This document shows, one piece after another, positions 28,842 to 38,610 of a DNA stretch of 64,000 bases (positions are counted from its first letter, which is position 1; the number at the start of each line of letters is the position of its first letter). Both the position numbers and the translations under genes were made by a program. Under the pieces are notes generated by a model. It was not told where the DNA came from and did no database searches. It saw only the letters and a list, made by a program, of their open reading frames with translations. Source of the DNA: Streptomyces hilarionis (lineage in GTDB: Bacteria; Actinomycetota; Actinomycetes; Streptomycetales; Streptomycetaceae); NCBI RefSeq assembly GCF_024539675.1, contig NZ_JAHHIT010000057.1:1-64000 (forward strand). The letters run 5' to 3'.

Positions 28842-29993
28842 ATGACTCCTACGACGGAGACCACGGTCGGGATCGGCGGTGCCGCGGAGAGCACCGACAT
28901 GGTGCTCAACATCGGCCCCCAGCATCCCTCCACGCACGGCGTGCTGCGGCTGCGGCTCGTCCTGGACGGCGAGCGCATCCGGCACGCGGAGCCGGTGATC
29001 GGCTACATGCACCGCGGCGCGGAGAAGCTGTTCGAGGCACGCGACTACCGCCAGATCGTGATGCTGGCCAACCGCCACGACTGGCTGTCGGCGTTCTCCA
29101 ACGAGCTGGGCGTGGTCCTCGCGGTGGAGCGGATGCTCGGCATGGAGGTCCCCGAGCGGGCCGTGTGGACGCGCACGCTGCTCGCCGAGCTGAACAGGGT
29201 GCTCAACCACCTGATGTTCCTCGGGTCCTACCCCCTGGAGCTGGGCGGCATCACGCCGGTCTTCTACGCCTTCCGCGAGCGCGAGGTGCTCCAGAACGTC
29301 ATGGAGGAGGTCTCCGGCGGCCGCATGCACTACATGTTCAACCGCGTCGGCGGCCTCAAGGAGGACCTGCCGGCCGGCTGGACGTCCCGCGCGCGGGAGG
29401 CCGTCGCCGCCGTGCGCTCCCGGATGGACGTGTACGACGACCTGGTGCTCGGCAACGAGATCTTCCGCGGGCGCACCCGTGGCGTGGGCGTCCTGGCGCC
29501 GGAGCACGTGCACGCGTACGGCGTGAGCGGTCCCATCGCGCGCGGTTCGGGCGTCGACTTCGACCTGCGCAGGGACGAGCCGTACCTGGCCTACGGGGAG
29601 CTGCGGGACACGCTGAAGGTGGTGACCCGGACCGAGGGCGACTGCCTCGCGCGTTTCGAGTGCCTGCTGGAGCAGACGCACAACGCGCTCGACCTCGCGG
29701 ACGCCTGCCTGGACCGACTCGTCGACCTGCCGCCGGGCCCGATCAACCAGCGGCTCCCGAAGGTCCTCAAGGCGCCCGAGGGACACACGTACGCGTGGAC
29801 GGAGAACCCTCTCGGCATCAACGGCTACTACCTCGTCAGCAAGGGCGAGAAGACCCCGTACCGGCTGAAGCTGCGCTCGGCGTCGTACAACAACATCCAG
29901 GCGCTCACCGAGCTGCTCCCGGGCACCCTGGTCGCGGACATGGTGGCGATCCTGGGATCGATGTTCTTCGTGGTGGGGGACATCGACAAGTAG
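28842..29993 (+). CDS. Orphan NADH-quinone oxidoreductase subunit D paralogue (NuoD2-like)
   Basis: A 383-residue member of the 49-kDa/NuoD family, standing alone without other nuo genes. The family core is clear: [97 protein letters not shown]. It is shorter than the usual 430-440 residues: a segment of about 20 residues (TSMEAVIYHFK in other NuoDs) is missing before the C-terminal part. The quinone-site Tyr (Tyr87 of Thermus Nqo4, as recalled) aligns with Trp81, while His32 corresponds to His38. ATG 28842 follows TAGGGGAG. Confidence 0.88.
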   Translation: MTPTTETTVGIGGAAESTDMVLNIGPQHPSTHGVLRLRLVLDGERIRHAEPVIGYMHRGAEKLFEARDYRQIVMLANRHDWLSAFSNELGVVLAVERMLGMEVPERAVWTRTLLAELNRVLNHLMFLGSYPLELGGITPVFYAFREREVLQNVMEEVSGGRMHYMFNRVGGLKEDLPAGWTSRAREAVAAVRSRMDVYDDLVLGNEIFRGRTRGVGVLAPEHVHAYGVSGPIARGSGVDFDLRRDEPYLAYGELRDTLKVVTRTEGDCLARFECLLEQTHNALDLADACLDRLVDLPPGPINQRLPKVLKAPEGHTYAWTENPLGINGYYLVSKGEKTPYRLKLRSASYNNIQALTELLPGTLVADMVAILGSMFFVVGDIDK

Positions 29994-29996
29994 CCG

Positions 29997-31229
29997 TCAG
30001 TCCGCGGGCGGCCGGTCCCGCGAAGGCCGGTCCGTGGGCGGCCGGTCCGCGGCGGGCTCCTGGTCGCGTTCCGCGTCGAGCGGGTCCGCGATCCCCACCG
30101 GCTGGAGCAGCCAGCCGAAGTCGCCCAGTCCACCCCGCGCGGTGAGCTCCGAGGCCTGCGTGGCGCCCGCGAGGGCGCGCAGGTACCCCGAGGGGTCCGT
30201 GGCGGCGAGCGCGAGCGGGGGCCGCGCTCCGCTGACGCCCAGGGCGCGCAGCGCGTCGCGTTGGCCGAGCACCCGCGCGCGGGACGCGGCGGACGCCTCT
30301 CCCGCCGCCGCGCACGCGTCCAGGGCGACGTGGGCGGTGATGTCGCGGGAACCGTCCGGGACGGGCGCCGTCTCGCGCCCCTCCCGGAAGCCGGTGAGCG
30401 TCCCGAACGGCGGCCGCGCGTCGGCGCGATGCGCGTAGTCCACGGCCACCGCGAGCCCCCGTACGACGCACGCCACCGCGGACGCCCACGCCGTGTCCCG
30501 CGGGAGCCCGATCTCCGCCCGCAGCCCTTCCTCGCCCGGCAGCGGCCACCACCGCGCGAGCCACCGCGCCTGCGCGCCGGAGACCGGCTCCCCGAGCCGC
30601 TCCGACCCGTCGTCGCGGACGAGCACCAGACGTGGCACGCCCGCGGGGTCCACCTGCGCGACGTCGAGGGGGACGTTGTCCAGCCACTCGTTGGCGAAGA
30701 GCAGCCCGGTGATCTCCCGAGGCGGCTCGGGCAGCCACGCGATCCGGCGGGCGAGGCCCTCGGGGCGATCGGCGATCTCGACGGCGTACGCGCGCGTGCG
30801 GGCGGCGACGTCGGCGGGGAGCGCCGCCAGCACGCCCGCGACCAGCTCGCCCCGGCCGGCGGCCATGTCGACGAAGTCGAGCGACGGGGGCCTCCCCAGC
30901 GCCTCGTCGACCCGGCAGAGCAGGCGTGCCACGGCCCCGGCGAACAGCGGCGACGCGTGCACGGACGTACGGAAGTGCCCGGCCGGGCCCTCGGGCCGCC
31001 GGTAGAAACCGCCCCGCTCGCGAGCTCCGCCCTCGCCCGGCGCCTCCGCGCCGCTCCACGAGCCCCCGCCCGTCCGTGCCTCAGGGCCGCGCGACGAGTC
31101 CCCGCCGCCGCTCCGCGTCCCCCGGCCGGTCCGCGGCTCCGGGCCGTACAGGGCGTCCTGCATGGCCGCCCGCCAGCCACGCCACGGGCCCGTTCCGGTC
31201 ACGTCGTCCACCGCCCGTCGACTCACCAT
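29997..31229 (-). CDS. MidA/NDUFAF7-family SAM-dependent methyltransferase
   Basis: A 410-residue protein of the Methyltransf_28 family. Motif I is [14 protein letters not shown], and the family hallmark is [15 protein letters not shown]. The acid-rich core is flanked by a Gly/Arg-rich insert (about 35-75) and a C-terminal tail of DRP repeats. The human relative NDUFAF7 dimethylates an arginine of NDUFS2, the mitochondrial NuoD. Here the gene is convergent with a nuoD paralogue, the stops separated by 3 bp. ATG 31229 lies 6 nt after TAGTCT, so it is probably leaderless. Confidence 0.85.
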   Translation of the reverse strand: MVSRRAVDDVTGTGPWRGWRAAMQDALYGPEPRTGRGTRSGGGDSSRGPEARTGGGSWSGAEAPGEGGARERGGFYRRPEGPAGHFRTSVHASPLFAGAVARLLCRVDEALGRPPSLDFVDMAAGRGELVAGVLAALPADVAARTRAYAVEIADRPEGLARRIAWLPEPPREITGLLFANEWLDNVPLDVAQVDPAGVPRLVLVRDDGSERLGEPVSGAQARWLARWWPLPGEEGLRAEIGLPRDTAWASAVACVVRGLAVAVDYAHRADARPPFGTLTGFREGRETAPVPDGSRDITAHVALDACAAAGEASAASRARVLGQRDALRALGVSGARPPLALAATDPSGYLRALAGATQASELTARGGLGDFGWLLQPVGIADPLDAERDQEPAADRPPTDRPSRDRPPAD

Positions 31230-31235
31230 CCGGTC

Positions 31236-31241
31236 AGACTA
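31236..31241 (-). promoter_or_regulatory. Candidate -10 element, leaderless methyltransferase transcript
   Basis: TAGTCT on the minus strand ends 6 nt before ATG 31229. Confidence 0.5.
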
Positions 31242-31334
31242 GGCGTACAGGTGATCACGGCATCCACCTTGCGGAGTACGCCCGCCGGGACCGGATCGGC
31301 CCTCCGGTTGACCCCTGCACGCATCGGGCTTCCC

Positions 31335-31340
31335 TACGCT
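31335..31340 (+). promoter_or_regulatory. Candidate -10 element, leaderless kinase transcript
   Basis: TACGCT ends 7 nt before GTG 31348. A TTGACC at 31308 is too far (21 bp) to be a standard -35. Confidence 0.45.
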
Positions 31341-31347
31341 GGGTCAC

Positions 31348-32550
31348 GTGCAGCGCCTCTATGACTTCCTCCGCAGACACCCGACCAGGGTCGACGGCTT
31401 CTGGGCCCTCGTCCTGTTCGGGATCTCCGCCGCTGCCGGAACAGCCGGGCAGGATCGGGGCGGCACCGACTCCATGGCGCTGCTGGTGCCGGTGGTCTTC
31501 CTGCTGTGCCTGGTCATCGCGTTGCGGCGGCGCCTGCCCGAGCAGATGCTCGTGCTCGCCGCGGTGCTCGGCACGGCGCAGCTGGTGCTGAACGTCGGCG
31601 TGACGGCGGCGGACTTCGCGCTGCTGGTGATCGTCTACACGGTCGCGGCGACGGGCGCCCGCTGGGCCTCCCGCCTTGCCCTGGTCATGGCGTTGAGCGC
31701 GGCCACCCTGGCGCAGCTGCGCTGGCCGCACGAGAACGCGAGCGTGCCGGGCCAGGTGGCGGTCATCGTCTTCCAGACGGTGCCGTTCGCCCTGGCCTGG
31801 GTGCTCGGCGACTCCATGCGCACCCGTCGCGCCTACTTCGCCCAGTTGGAGGAGCGCGCGGCCCGCCTGGAGAAGGAGCGCGAGGCGCAGTCGAAGGTCG
31901 CGGTCGCCGCCGAGCGCGCCCGGATCGCGCGCGAGCTGCACGACGTCGTCGCGCACAACGTGTCCGTGATGGTGGTGCAGGCCGACGGCGCCGCCTACGT
32001 CCTCGACGCCGCGCCCGACCAGGCGCGGAAGGCGCTGGAGACGATCTCCTCCACCGGCCGTCAGGCGCTGGCCGAGATGCGCCGCCTGCTCGGCGTGCTG
32101 CGCACCGGTGAACACCAGGAGAGCGGCGAGTACGTGCCGCAGCCGGACGTCGAGCAGATCGAGGACCTCGTCGAGCAGTGCCGGGGCTCGGGTCTGCCGG
32201 TGGACTTCAAGGTCGAGGGCACCGCGCGTCCCCTGCCCAGCGGCGTCGAGCTGACGGCGTACCGCATCGTGCAGGAGGCGCTGACGAACACCCGCAAGCA
32301 CGGCGGACCGAACGCCGGGGCGAGCGTGCGTCTCGTCTACTTCGACGACGGTCTCGGCCTGCTCGTGGAGGACGACGGCAAGGGCGCCCCGCACGAGCTG
32401 TACGAGGAGGGCGGCGTCGACGGCGCGGGCCACGGTCTCATCGGCATGCGCGAACGGGTCGGCATGGTGGGCGGCACCCTGGACGCGGGACCGCGGCCCG
32501 GCGGAGGATTCCGCATCAGCGCCCTGCTGCCGCTCAAACCGGCGCACTGA
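31348..32550 (+). CDS. Two-component sensor histidine kinase, NarL/DesK type (HisKA_3)
   Basis: A 400-residue kinase. About four to five membrane helices occupy residues 15-155 with no sizeable extracellular domain. A short coiled coil follows, then HisKA_3 with phospho-acceptor RIARELHDVVAHNVSVM, and an ATPase domain (ALTNTRKHGG, LLVEDDGKGA, GHGLIGMRERVGMVGG). It resembles DesK-like kinases that sense membrane state or drugs. It is followed 93 bp later by its LuxR-type response regulator. GTG start, probably leaderless. Confidence 0.93.
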   Translation: MQRLYDFLRRHPTRVDGFWALVLFGISAAAGTAGQDRGGTDSMALLVPVVFLLCLVIALRRRLPEQMLVLAAVLGTAQLVLNVGVTAADFALLVIVYTVAATGARWASRLALVMALSAATLAQLRWPHENASVPGQVAVIVFQTVPFALAWVLGDSMRTRRAYFAQLEERAARLEKEREAQSKVAVAAERARIARELHDVVAHNVSVMVVQADGAAYVLDAAPDQARKALETISSTGRQALAEMRRLLGVLRTGEHQESGEYVPQPDVEQIEDLVEQCRGSGLPVDFKVEGTARPLPSGVELTAYRIVQEALTNTRKHGGPNAGASVRLVYFDDGLGLLVEDDGKGAPHELYEEGGVDGAGHGLIGMRERVGMVGGTLDAGPRPGGGFRISALLPLKPAH

Positions 32551-32643
32551 CGCCCGCGCCCGCTCGCAGGTGACACCTGTCACGCGCCCTGGCCCCGACC
32601 CCCGACCCCTGCCAACGATCAGAAGCAAACGGAAGAGGACTCG

Positions 32644-33312
32644 ATGACGATCCGCGTGATGCTCGTCGACGACCAGGTGCTGCTGCGCACCGGGTTCCGG
32701 ATGGTGCTCGCCGCCCAGCCGGACATGGAGGTCGTGGCCGAGGCGGGCGACGGCGTCGAGGCCCTACAGGTGGTGCGCTCCACGGCGGTCGACGTCGTGC
32801 TGATGGACGTCCGCATGCCGAAGCTGGACGGCGTGGAGGCCACCCGGCGCATCTGCGCCGAGCCCGACGCGCCCAAGGTGCTGATCCTGACCACCTTCGA
32901 CCTGGACGAGTACGCGTTCTCCGGGCTGAAGGCGGGCGCCTCCGGGTTCATGCTCAAGGACGTCCCGCCGGGCGAGCTGCTCACCGCCATCCGGTCCGTG
33001 CACAGCGGCGACGCGGTGGTCGCCCCGTCCACCACCCGCCGTCTGCTGGACCGGTTCGCGCCGATGCTGCCGAGTACCGGCAAGGAGCCCCGGCACAAGG
33101 AGCTGGAGCGGCTGACGGAGCGCGAACGCGAGGTCATGGTGCTCGTCGCCCAGGGGCTGTCCAACGGAGAGATCGCGGCCCGGCTGGTGCTGTCCGAAGC
33201 CACCGTGAAGACCCACGTGGGGCGCATCCTGACCAAGCTGGGACTGCGCGACCGGGTCCAGGTCGTGGTCCTGGCGTACGAGACGGGTCTCGTCCGCGCG
33301 GGCGGTCTGTGA
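32644..33312 (+). CDS. NarL/LuxR-type response regulator
   Basis: A 222-residue regulator. The receiver domain has MLVDDQ at the N terminus, phospho-acceptor Asp in VVLMDVRMP (about residue 54) and a conserved Lys in MLKDVPPGEL. The C-terminal LuxR helix-turn-helix is LTEREREVMVLVAQGLSNGEIAARL with SEATVKTHVGRIL. It is the cognate partner of the kinase upstream. Targets are unknown. ATG 32644 follows GGAAGAGGACTCG. Confidence 0.94.
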   Translation: MTIRVMLVDDQVLLRTGFRMVLAAQPDMEVVAEAGDGVEALQVVRSTAVDVVLMDVRMPKLDGVEATRRICAEPDAPKVLILTTFDLDEYAFSGLKAGASGFMLKDVPPGELLTAIRSVHSGDAVVAPSTTRRLLDRFAPMLPSTGKEPRHKELERLTEREREVMVLVAQGLSNGEIAARLVLSEATVKTHVGRILTKLGLRDRVQVVVLAYETGLVRAGGL

Positions 33313-33350
33313 ACCGGCGTGAAGGGGCCTCCCGCGGGAGCGGCGGCCAC

Positions 33351-33356
33351 TAGGGT
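33351..33356 (+). promoter_or_regulatory. Candidate -10 element, leaderless tmrB-like transcript
   Basis: TAGGGT ends 6 nt before ATG 33363. Confidence 0.5.
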
Positions 33357-33362
33357 CTGCGC

Positions 33363-33995
33363 ATGCTCCTGTGGATCAACGGCCCCTTCGGGGGCGGCAA
33401 GACACAGACCGCACACGAGATACGACGCCGGCTGCCGGGCAGCGTCGTCTGCGACCCCGAGCACGCCGGGTTCGGGCTGCGCCGGATGCTGCCGCCCGAC
33501 CTGCGCGGCGACTTCCAGGACCTGGCGGCCTGGCGGCAGGGCGTCGTCGAGGTCCTCGACCTGGCCCTCGGCGCCCACGAGGGCGTGGTCATCGCCCCCA
33601 TGACCGTCACCGATCCCCGGTACTTCGACGAGACCGTCGGCCGGCTGCGCGAACTCGGCCACGACGTGCGCCACTTCACTCTCCTGGCCGAACGCGAGAC
33701 GGTCCTGCGGAGGCTCCGTGAGCGCGGCCTCGGGCACCTCCTCGGGTTCACCGTGGGCAGGAAGAGGGGCCTGCGCCGGGAGACCTGGGCCGTCCGGCGG
33801 CTCGACCACTGCCTGGAGCGGCTGCGGGAGCCGGAGTTCGCCGAGCATCTGTGGACGGACCACACGACCGTGCCGAGGACGGCCGACCGCATCGCCGTCC
33901 TCGCGGGGCTGACGCTGAGCCCCCACACGGAGGGCGCGCTGCGGACACGGCTGCGCCAGGCCGGCGTGGGCCTACGGCACATCCGGTTCGACTGA
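33363..33995 (+). CDS. TmrB-like P-loop ATPase (tunicamycin-resistance family)
   Basis: A 210-residue protein with an N-terminal P-loop LLWINGPFGGGKTQTAHEIRRRL, very close to Bacillus TmrB (IIWINGAFGSGKTQTA as recalled). It shares colinear segments DPEHAGFGLR, APMTVTDPRYFDETVGRLRELGH and RHFTLLA, and ends like TmrB in LRHIRFD. TmrB confers tunicamycin resistance, probably by binding the drug with ATP. Many Streptomyces carry such a gene outside tunicamycin clusters, so resistance is only a possibility here. Leaderless candidate. Confidence 0.88.
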   Translation: MLLWINGPFGGGKTQTAHEIRRRLPGSVVCDPEHAGFGLRRMLPPDLRGDFQDLAAWRQGVVEVLDLALGAHEGVVIAPMTVTDPRYFDETVGRLRELGHDVRHFTLLAERETVLRRLRERGLGHLLGFTVGRKRGLRRETWAVRRLDHCLERLREPEFAEHLWTDHTTVPRTADRIAVLAGLTLSPHTEGALRTRLRQAGVGLRHIRFD

Positions 33996-34015
33996 GGCCG
34001 GGAGACGGCCGTGCC

Positions 34016-35119
34016 TCAGCGGAGTATTCCTTCCAGGAAGTCGCTGCCCAGCCGGGCCACCACCGTCACGTCGAGCTGGTGCAGGACGTACCGGCCGCGC
34101 CGGCGCGTGGTGACCAGGCCGGCCTTCTTCAGGACGGCGAGGTGCCGGGATATCTCGGGGGCCGTCCTGCCGTGCACCTGGGCGAGCTCGGTCGTGGTGT
34201 ACGCGCTGCGGGCCAGCAGTCGGCAGATGCGCATCCGGACGGGGTGGGACAGGGCCGTCATCCGCAGGGTCAGCTGCTCCACCGACGGGGGCGAGGCCAG
34301 CTCGGGCGAGCCCACCGGGTAGTGCAGCACCGGCTGCCAGCCGTAGCGGTGCAGCACCATGAGATGCGGCCAGCCCAGACTCGTCGGCACGAGCAGCAGG
34401 CCGCCGTCGCCGGTGGAGCTGCGGCCCTGGACCAGTTTGTCCACGACGATCCGGGTGCCGCTCTCGTCGAGGGTCACGGCCGAGGACACCGAGGCCAGCG
34501 TCTCGGCCAGCCCCTTGTGGCGCAGGAGATCCGTCTTGTGGCGGGCGTCGGCGGCCAGCGGCGGGCGCACCCGGGCCCAGACGTCGACGAAGAACGCCTC
34601 GTCGCAGTCCTCCAGGAACTGCCGCAGCCAGCCACGCACGCGTGGCGGGTCCTCCAGCAGCCGCCGGGTGAACCGCACCTGCCGCGGCCCGCGGGTGGCG
34701 GCCAGGTCGAGCGCGCGGCGGCACAGCTCCGGGTGGGAGAGCAGGGCGGGGCCCGGCAGGTCGTAGCCGGGAGCGCAGGTGAACTCCAGCGCGGAGTCGA
34801 CGAACTGTTCGTCCGTCAGCTTGTCCAGCAGGTCGAGCTCCTCGGCGAGCGTGGCTCCGGGGAGCGTGCCGCCGGGGACGCCCGCGTAGGGCAGGAAGAG
34901 GTCCGAGAACGTCGTCCGCCACAGGAAGTCGGCCTCGCACATCCGGTCGGCCAGGTGCGAGTCGAGCCGGGCGGTGACGGAGGTGACCCAGCCCTGTAGG
35001 CCGGGGTGGTGCCCCGGCTCGGCCAGCGCGTGCAACGCCATGCCGAGCTCGGCCAGGGGGGAGGGCACGACGGCGACCCTCTCCGGCCGCAGCCCCGCGA
35101 TGTCGATGCTCAGACTCAT
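34016..35119 (-). CDS. ArsR-type winged-helix regulator with DUF5937 N-terminal domain
   Basis: A 367-residue protein. A long N-terminal helical domain (about 1-250, DUF5937-like) is joined to a C-terminal ArsR winged helix (ALSHPVRMRICRLLARSAYTTTELAQVHGRTAPEISRHLAVLKKAGLV). No metal-binding cysteine cluster is evident (CVC-type motif absent), so it is probably not a metal sensor. ATG 35119 (MSLSIDIAGL) was chosen; a second ATG five codons upstream exists. It is convergent with the TmrB-like gene. Confidence 0.88.
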   Translation of the reverse strand: MSLSIDIAGLRPERVAVVPSPLAELGMALHALAEPGHHPGLQGWVTSVTARLDSHLADRMCEADFLWRTTFSDLFLPYAGVPGGTLPGATLAEELDLLDKLTDEQFVDSALEFTCAPGYDLPGPALLSHPELCRRALDLAATRGPRQVRFTRRLLEDPPRVRGWLRQFLEDCDEAFFVDVWARVRPPLAADARHKTDLLRHKGLAETLASVSSAVTLDESGTRIVVDKLVQGRSSTGDGGLLLVPTSLGWPHLMVLHRYGWQPVLHYPVGSPELASPPSVEQLTLRMTALSHPVRMRICRLLARSAYTTTELAQVHGRTAPEISRHLAVLKKAGLVTTRRRGRYVLHQLDVTVVARLGSDFLEGILR

Positions 35120-35219
35120 GCCCCCATGGTGCACCTGGCCACCGACAACGCCGTCCGCGTCGCCGCCCCCACGGACACCGTCCCCGCCGCCACCGCTCGG
35201 CTACGGGGGCCCGGGTCGG

Positions 35220-36410
35220 TCACCGGGCCCCGCGCGCCCGGGCCTCTCGGGCCACCCGGGCCGCGAAGTCCGCGGCGGCCGCCCTGACGTCGTCCGCCGT
35301 CCAGCTCAGGGCGGCGGCGCCGACGGTGACCTCGGTGAAGGACAGCCCCGGCCCGCCGTGGGCCCAGGCGCCGGCGAACAGCGCCGTCCGCGTCTCCTCG
35401 GCCTGCGAGACGGCCGCTTCGGCCGCCACGTCCGCCTCGTACGGCAGCCAGACCTGGAACTGGTGCGTGTGCGGGACCTCGGGGTGCACGCGCGCCCAGG
35501 GGACGTCCGTTCCGGCGAGGCCCTCGCGCAGGGCGGCGGCCACCTCCCGCGCGTGGATCACGTACTCCGGAAGCCGGGGGAGCTCGCGCTCCAGGCCGAC
35601 GAGGGCCGACAGCGCGGTGGGGAACTGCTGGAAGACGGCGCCGCCGTACCGGTGCCGCCAGGCTTTCGCCTCCTCCGCCAGGGTCTTCGGGCCCGCGAGG
35701 GCGGCGCCGCCGAAGCCGCCGAGGGACTTGTAGAACGACACGTAGACGCTGTCCGCCAGGTCCGCGATCTCCCGCAGGGTGCGGCCGAAGTGGTGGGTGG
35801 TCTCCCACAGGCGCGCCCCGTCGAAGTGCACCACCGCGTCGCGCTCGCGCGCCGCCTCCACGACCTCGGTCAGCTCCTCCCACGTGGGGAGCACGAAACC
35901 GGCCTCCCTGAGGGGCAGCTCCAGCATGAGCGCGCCGAAGGGCTCGTCGAAGGCGCGTATCTCCTCGGCCGTGGGCAGCCGGGGCTCGCGCGTCACCCGC
36001 ACCGTGCGCAGGCCGCTCACGACGCCGAAAGCGCCCCGCTCCCACACCTCGGGATGGCCCAGCGCGTGCAGCGCGACGGTCGGGTCGCCGGTGCGGCCCG
36101 CCCAGCAGCGCAGGGCGACCTGCTGGGCCATCGTGCCCGTGGGGAAGAACGCGGCGGCCTCCGTCCCCAGCAGCCCGGCGACCCTGCGCTCCAGGGCCTC
36201 CACGACCCCGTCCCCGTAGACGTCCGCCGGTTCGTCCAGGTCGTGGACCTCCGGGGCGGCCTCCTGGAGCGCCGAGAGCCGCTCGCGCAGGCTGGACTGG
36301 AACCCGGCGCGCGACAGCACGCGCTCCGCCTTCCGGTGGGCGAGCGCCCGGCGCTCGCGCAGGCGCTGCCGTGCCGACTGTTCCTCGCTGTGCTCCGACG
36401 TGTTCGTCAT
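35220..36410 (-). CDS. Threonine aldolase / beta-eliminating lyase family PLP enzyme
   Basis: A 396-residue fold-type I PLP enzyme. Family segments include [26 protein letters not shown] and the PLP lysine in [20 protein letters not shown], where K-S-L-G replaces the usual K-x-L-G/A of threonine aldolases. Expected reaction: threonine (or a related beta-hydroxy amino acid) to glycine and an aldehyde. The N-terminal 45 residues are charged and variable. ATG 36410 was chosen. A longer reading adds 70 unconserved residues. Confidence 0.87.
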   Translation of the reverse strand: MTNTSEHSEEQSARQRLRERRALAHRKAERVLSRAGFQSSLRERLSALQEAAPEVHDLDEPADVYGDGVVEALERRVAGLLGTEAAAFFPTGTMAQQVALRCWAGRTGDPTVALHALGHPEVWERGAFGVVSGLRTVRVTREPRLPTAEEIRAFDEPFGALMLELPLREAGFVLPTWEELTEVVEAARERDAVVHFDGARLWETTHHFGRTLREIADLADSVYVSFYKSLGGFGGAALAGPKTLAEEAKAWRHRYGGAVFQQFPTALSALVGLERELPRLPEYVIHAREVAAALREGLAGTDVPWARVHPEVPHTHQFQVWLPYEADVAAEAAVSQAEETRTALFAGAWAHGGPGLSFTEVTVGAAALSWTADDVRAAAADFAARVAREARARGAR

Positions 36411-36610
36411 GCCCCGGATGATGCCGTGCCCGGGGGTGCGGGCACACGCGTGTGCCGCCCACCGCCTGCGCGCCCGTCGGGGAAGGCGGTCGAAACGGGT
36501 GGGAAAACCCACAGCCTGTGGACAACCGGGCTCCGCCGGAACAGATCGCGTTAACATGACGAGAAATCGTCCGGTACCCGGAGCGGACTGGAACGGAAGG
36601 CCGCCGTCGA

Positions 36611-37621
36611 GTGAGTACACCCCAACAGCCAGACCCCAGGGACCGCCCCGCGCGGCTCGCCGTCGGCGTCGTCGGCGCGGGCCGGGTCGGGCCCGCCCTG
36701 GCCGCGTCGCTGCAACTCGCCGGGCACCGGCCGGTCGCCGTCTCGGGCGTCTCCGACGCCTCCCGGCGGCGGGCCGCGCTCCTGCTGCCCGACGTGCCCC
36801 TGGTGCCGCCCGCCGAAGTCCTCCAGCGGGCGGACCTGGTGCTGCTCACCGTCCCCGACGACGCCCTGCCCGGGCTCGTGGAGGGCCTCGCCGAGACCGG
36901 GGCGGTACGGCCGGGCCAGCTCCTCGCGCACACCTCCGGGCGCTTCGGCGCGAAAGTCCTCGACCCCGCCCTGCGCGCGGGTGCGCTCCCGCTGGCCCTG
37001 CACCCGGCGATGACGTTCACGGGCACCCCGGTGGACGTCCAGCGGCTGGCCGGCTGCTCCTTCGGCGTCACGGCCCCCGAGGAGCTGCGGCTGGCGGCCG
37101 AAGCACTCGTGATCGAGATGGGCGGCGAGCCGGAGTGGATCGCCGAGGAGAGCCGCCCGCTCTATCACGCGGCGCTCGCCCTGGGCGCCAACCACCTGGT
37201 CACCCTGGTCGCCCAGTCCATGGAGCTGCTGCGGGTCGCCGGCGTCGAGGCCCCCGACCGCATGCTCGGCCCGCTCCTCGGAGCCGCCCTGGACAACGCC
37301 CTGCGCTCCGGCGACGGCGCGCTCACCGGCCCCGTGGCGCGCGGGGACGCCGGCACGGTCGCCGCGCACGTCGCGGAACTGCGCGCGCACGCGCCGCAGG
37401 CCGTCGCCGGATACCTGGCGATGGCCCGCGCGACCGCCGACCGCGCGCTCGCCCACGGACTGCTCAAGCCCGAACTGGCCGAGGACCTCCTGGAAGTGCT
37501 CGCCGAGGCGTCCCACCGTGCCCCCCGCGCGCCGGGCGCGACCGGCACGGACGGCCCCCACGGCCCCGACGGCACGTACGGCCCCGACAGCACGGACGGC
37601 ACCGAAGGAGAAGCGGGATGA
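36611..37621 (+). CDS. Rossmann/DUF2520 dehydrogenase, possible ketopantoate reductase (PanG-like)
   Basis: A 336-residue NAD(P)-dependent protein. The N-terminal Rossmann motif is [38 protein letters not shown] and [16 protein letters not shown] follow, then an all-helical DUF2520 domain ([17 protein letters not shown]). Such proteins next to panC have been suggested to reduce ketopantoate in place of PanE; this is context-based. The C terminus is a GTDGP-type repeat tail. The stop overlaps the panC ATG (ATGA), so it is coupled to panC. Start GTG 36611. Confidence 0.88.
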   Translation: MSTPQQPDPRDRPARLAVGVVGAGRVGPALAASLQLAGHRPVAVSGVSDASRRRAALLLPDVPLVPPAEVLQRADLVLLTVPDDALPGLVEGLAETGAVRPGQLLAHTSGRFGAKVLDPALRAGALPLALHPAMTFTGTPVDVQRLAGCSFGVTAPEELRLAAEALVIEMGGEPEWIAEESRPLYHAALALGANHLVTLVAQSMELLRVAGVEAPDRMLGPLLGAALDNALRSGDGALTGPVARGDAGTVAAHVAELRAHAPQAVAGYLAMARATADRALAHGLLKPELAEDLLEVLAEASHRAPRAPGATGTDGPHGPDGTYGPDSTDGTEGEAG

Positions 37622-38610
37622 CCACCGCCCTGCTGCGCACCGCCGACGAACTGCGCGCCCGCGCGCGTGGCGGCCGGCGGACCGTCGTGATGACGATGGG
37701 CGCCCTGCACGAGGGACACGCCACTCTCGTGCGCACCGCCCGTGACCTCGCCGGGCCGGACGGCGAGGTCGTCGTCACGGTCTTCGTCAACCCGCTCCAG
37801 TTCGGCCAGGGCGAGGACCTCGACCGCTACCCGCGCACCCTCGACGCCGACCTGAAGATCGCCGAACTGGCGGGCGCGGACGTCGTGTTCGCCCCCTCCG
37901 TGGACGAGGTCTACCCCGGCGGGGAGCCCCAGGTCCGCATCACCGCGGGGCCGATGGGCGAGCGCCTGGAAGGCGGCTCCCGCCCCGGCCACTTCGACGG
38001 CATGCTCACGGTCGTCGCGAAGCTGCTGCACCTCACCCGCCCCGACACCGCGCTGTTCGGGCAGAAGGACGCCCAGCAGCTCGCCCTGATCCGCCGCATG
38101 GTGAGGGACCTGAACTTCGGCGTGGAGATCGTCGCGGTGCCGACCGTGCGCGAGGAGGACGGGCTGGCTCTGTCGAGCCGCAACCGCTACCTGTCCGCCG
38201 AGGAGCGGCGCACCGCGCTCGCCCTGTCCCGGGCGCTGTTCGCGGGCCGCGACCGGCACGCCGCGCAGGAGGCCCTGCGGGCCCGCGCGCGTGAGGTGCC
38301 CGCCTCCCACGCGCGCGCCGAGGCGCTCAGCGCCCTCGGGGAGTCCCGCGCGGCCGCCGACGCGCACGCCGTCGCGAAGGCCGCTCCCGGCGACCCCGCG
38401 GGCGTCCGCGCGGCCGCCCGCACGGTCCTCGACGAGGCGGCCCGGCTCGTCCCGCCGCTGCGACTGGACTACCTCGCGCTCGTCGACCCGTCCGACTTCA
38501 CCGAGATCGAGGACGGCTTCACCGGCGAGGCCGTCCTCGCCGTCGCCGCCCGGGTCGGCTCGACCCGGCTGATCGACAACCTCCCCCTCACCTTCGGAGC
38601 CGCCTCGTGA
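37618..38610 (+). CDS. panC: Pantothenate synthetase
   Basis: A 330-residue enzyme joining pantoate and beta-alanine with ATP to give pantothenate. Its motifs are [19 protein letters not shown] (HIGH-like), [20 protein letters not shown], the [22 protein letters not shown] region, [21 protein letters not shown] and [14 protein letters not shown] 37618 overlaps the previous stop, and its own stop overlaps the nadB GTG. No panB is in the window. Confidence 0.97.
   Translation: MTTALLRTADELRARARGGRRTVVMTMGALHEGHATLVRTARDLAGPDGEVVVTVFVNPLQFGQGEDLDRYPRTLDADLKIAELAGADVVFAPSVDEVYPGGEPQVRITAGPMGERLEGGSRPGHFDGMLTVVAKLLHLTRPDTALFGQKDAQQLALIRRMVRDLNFGVEIVAVPTVREEDGLALSSRNRYLSAEERRTALALSRALFAGRDRHAAQEALRARAREVPASHARAEALSALGESRAAADAHAVAKAAPGDPAGVRAAARTVLDEAARLVPPLRLDYLALVDPSDFTEIEDGFTGEAVLAVAARVGSTRLIDNLPLTFGAAS

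Noticed and set aside
31308..31340. TTGACC plus TACGCT as a full promoter for the kinase gene
   Set aside because: The 21-bp spacer is too long for a standard promoter; only the -10 placement is retained.
36400..38610. 736-codon plus frame ending as PanC
   Set aside because: The N-terminal 406 codons are an off-frame reading of the DUF2520 gene; panC starts at 37618.
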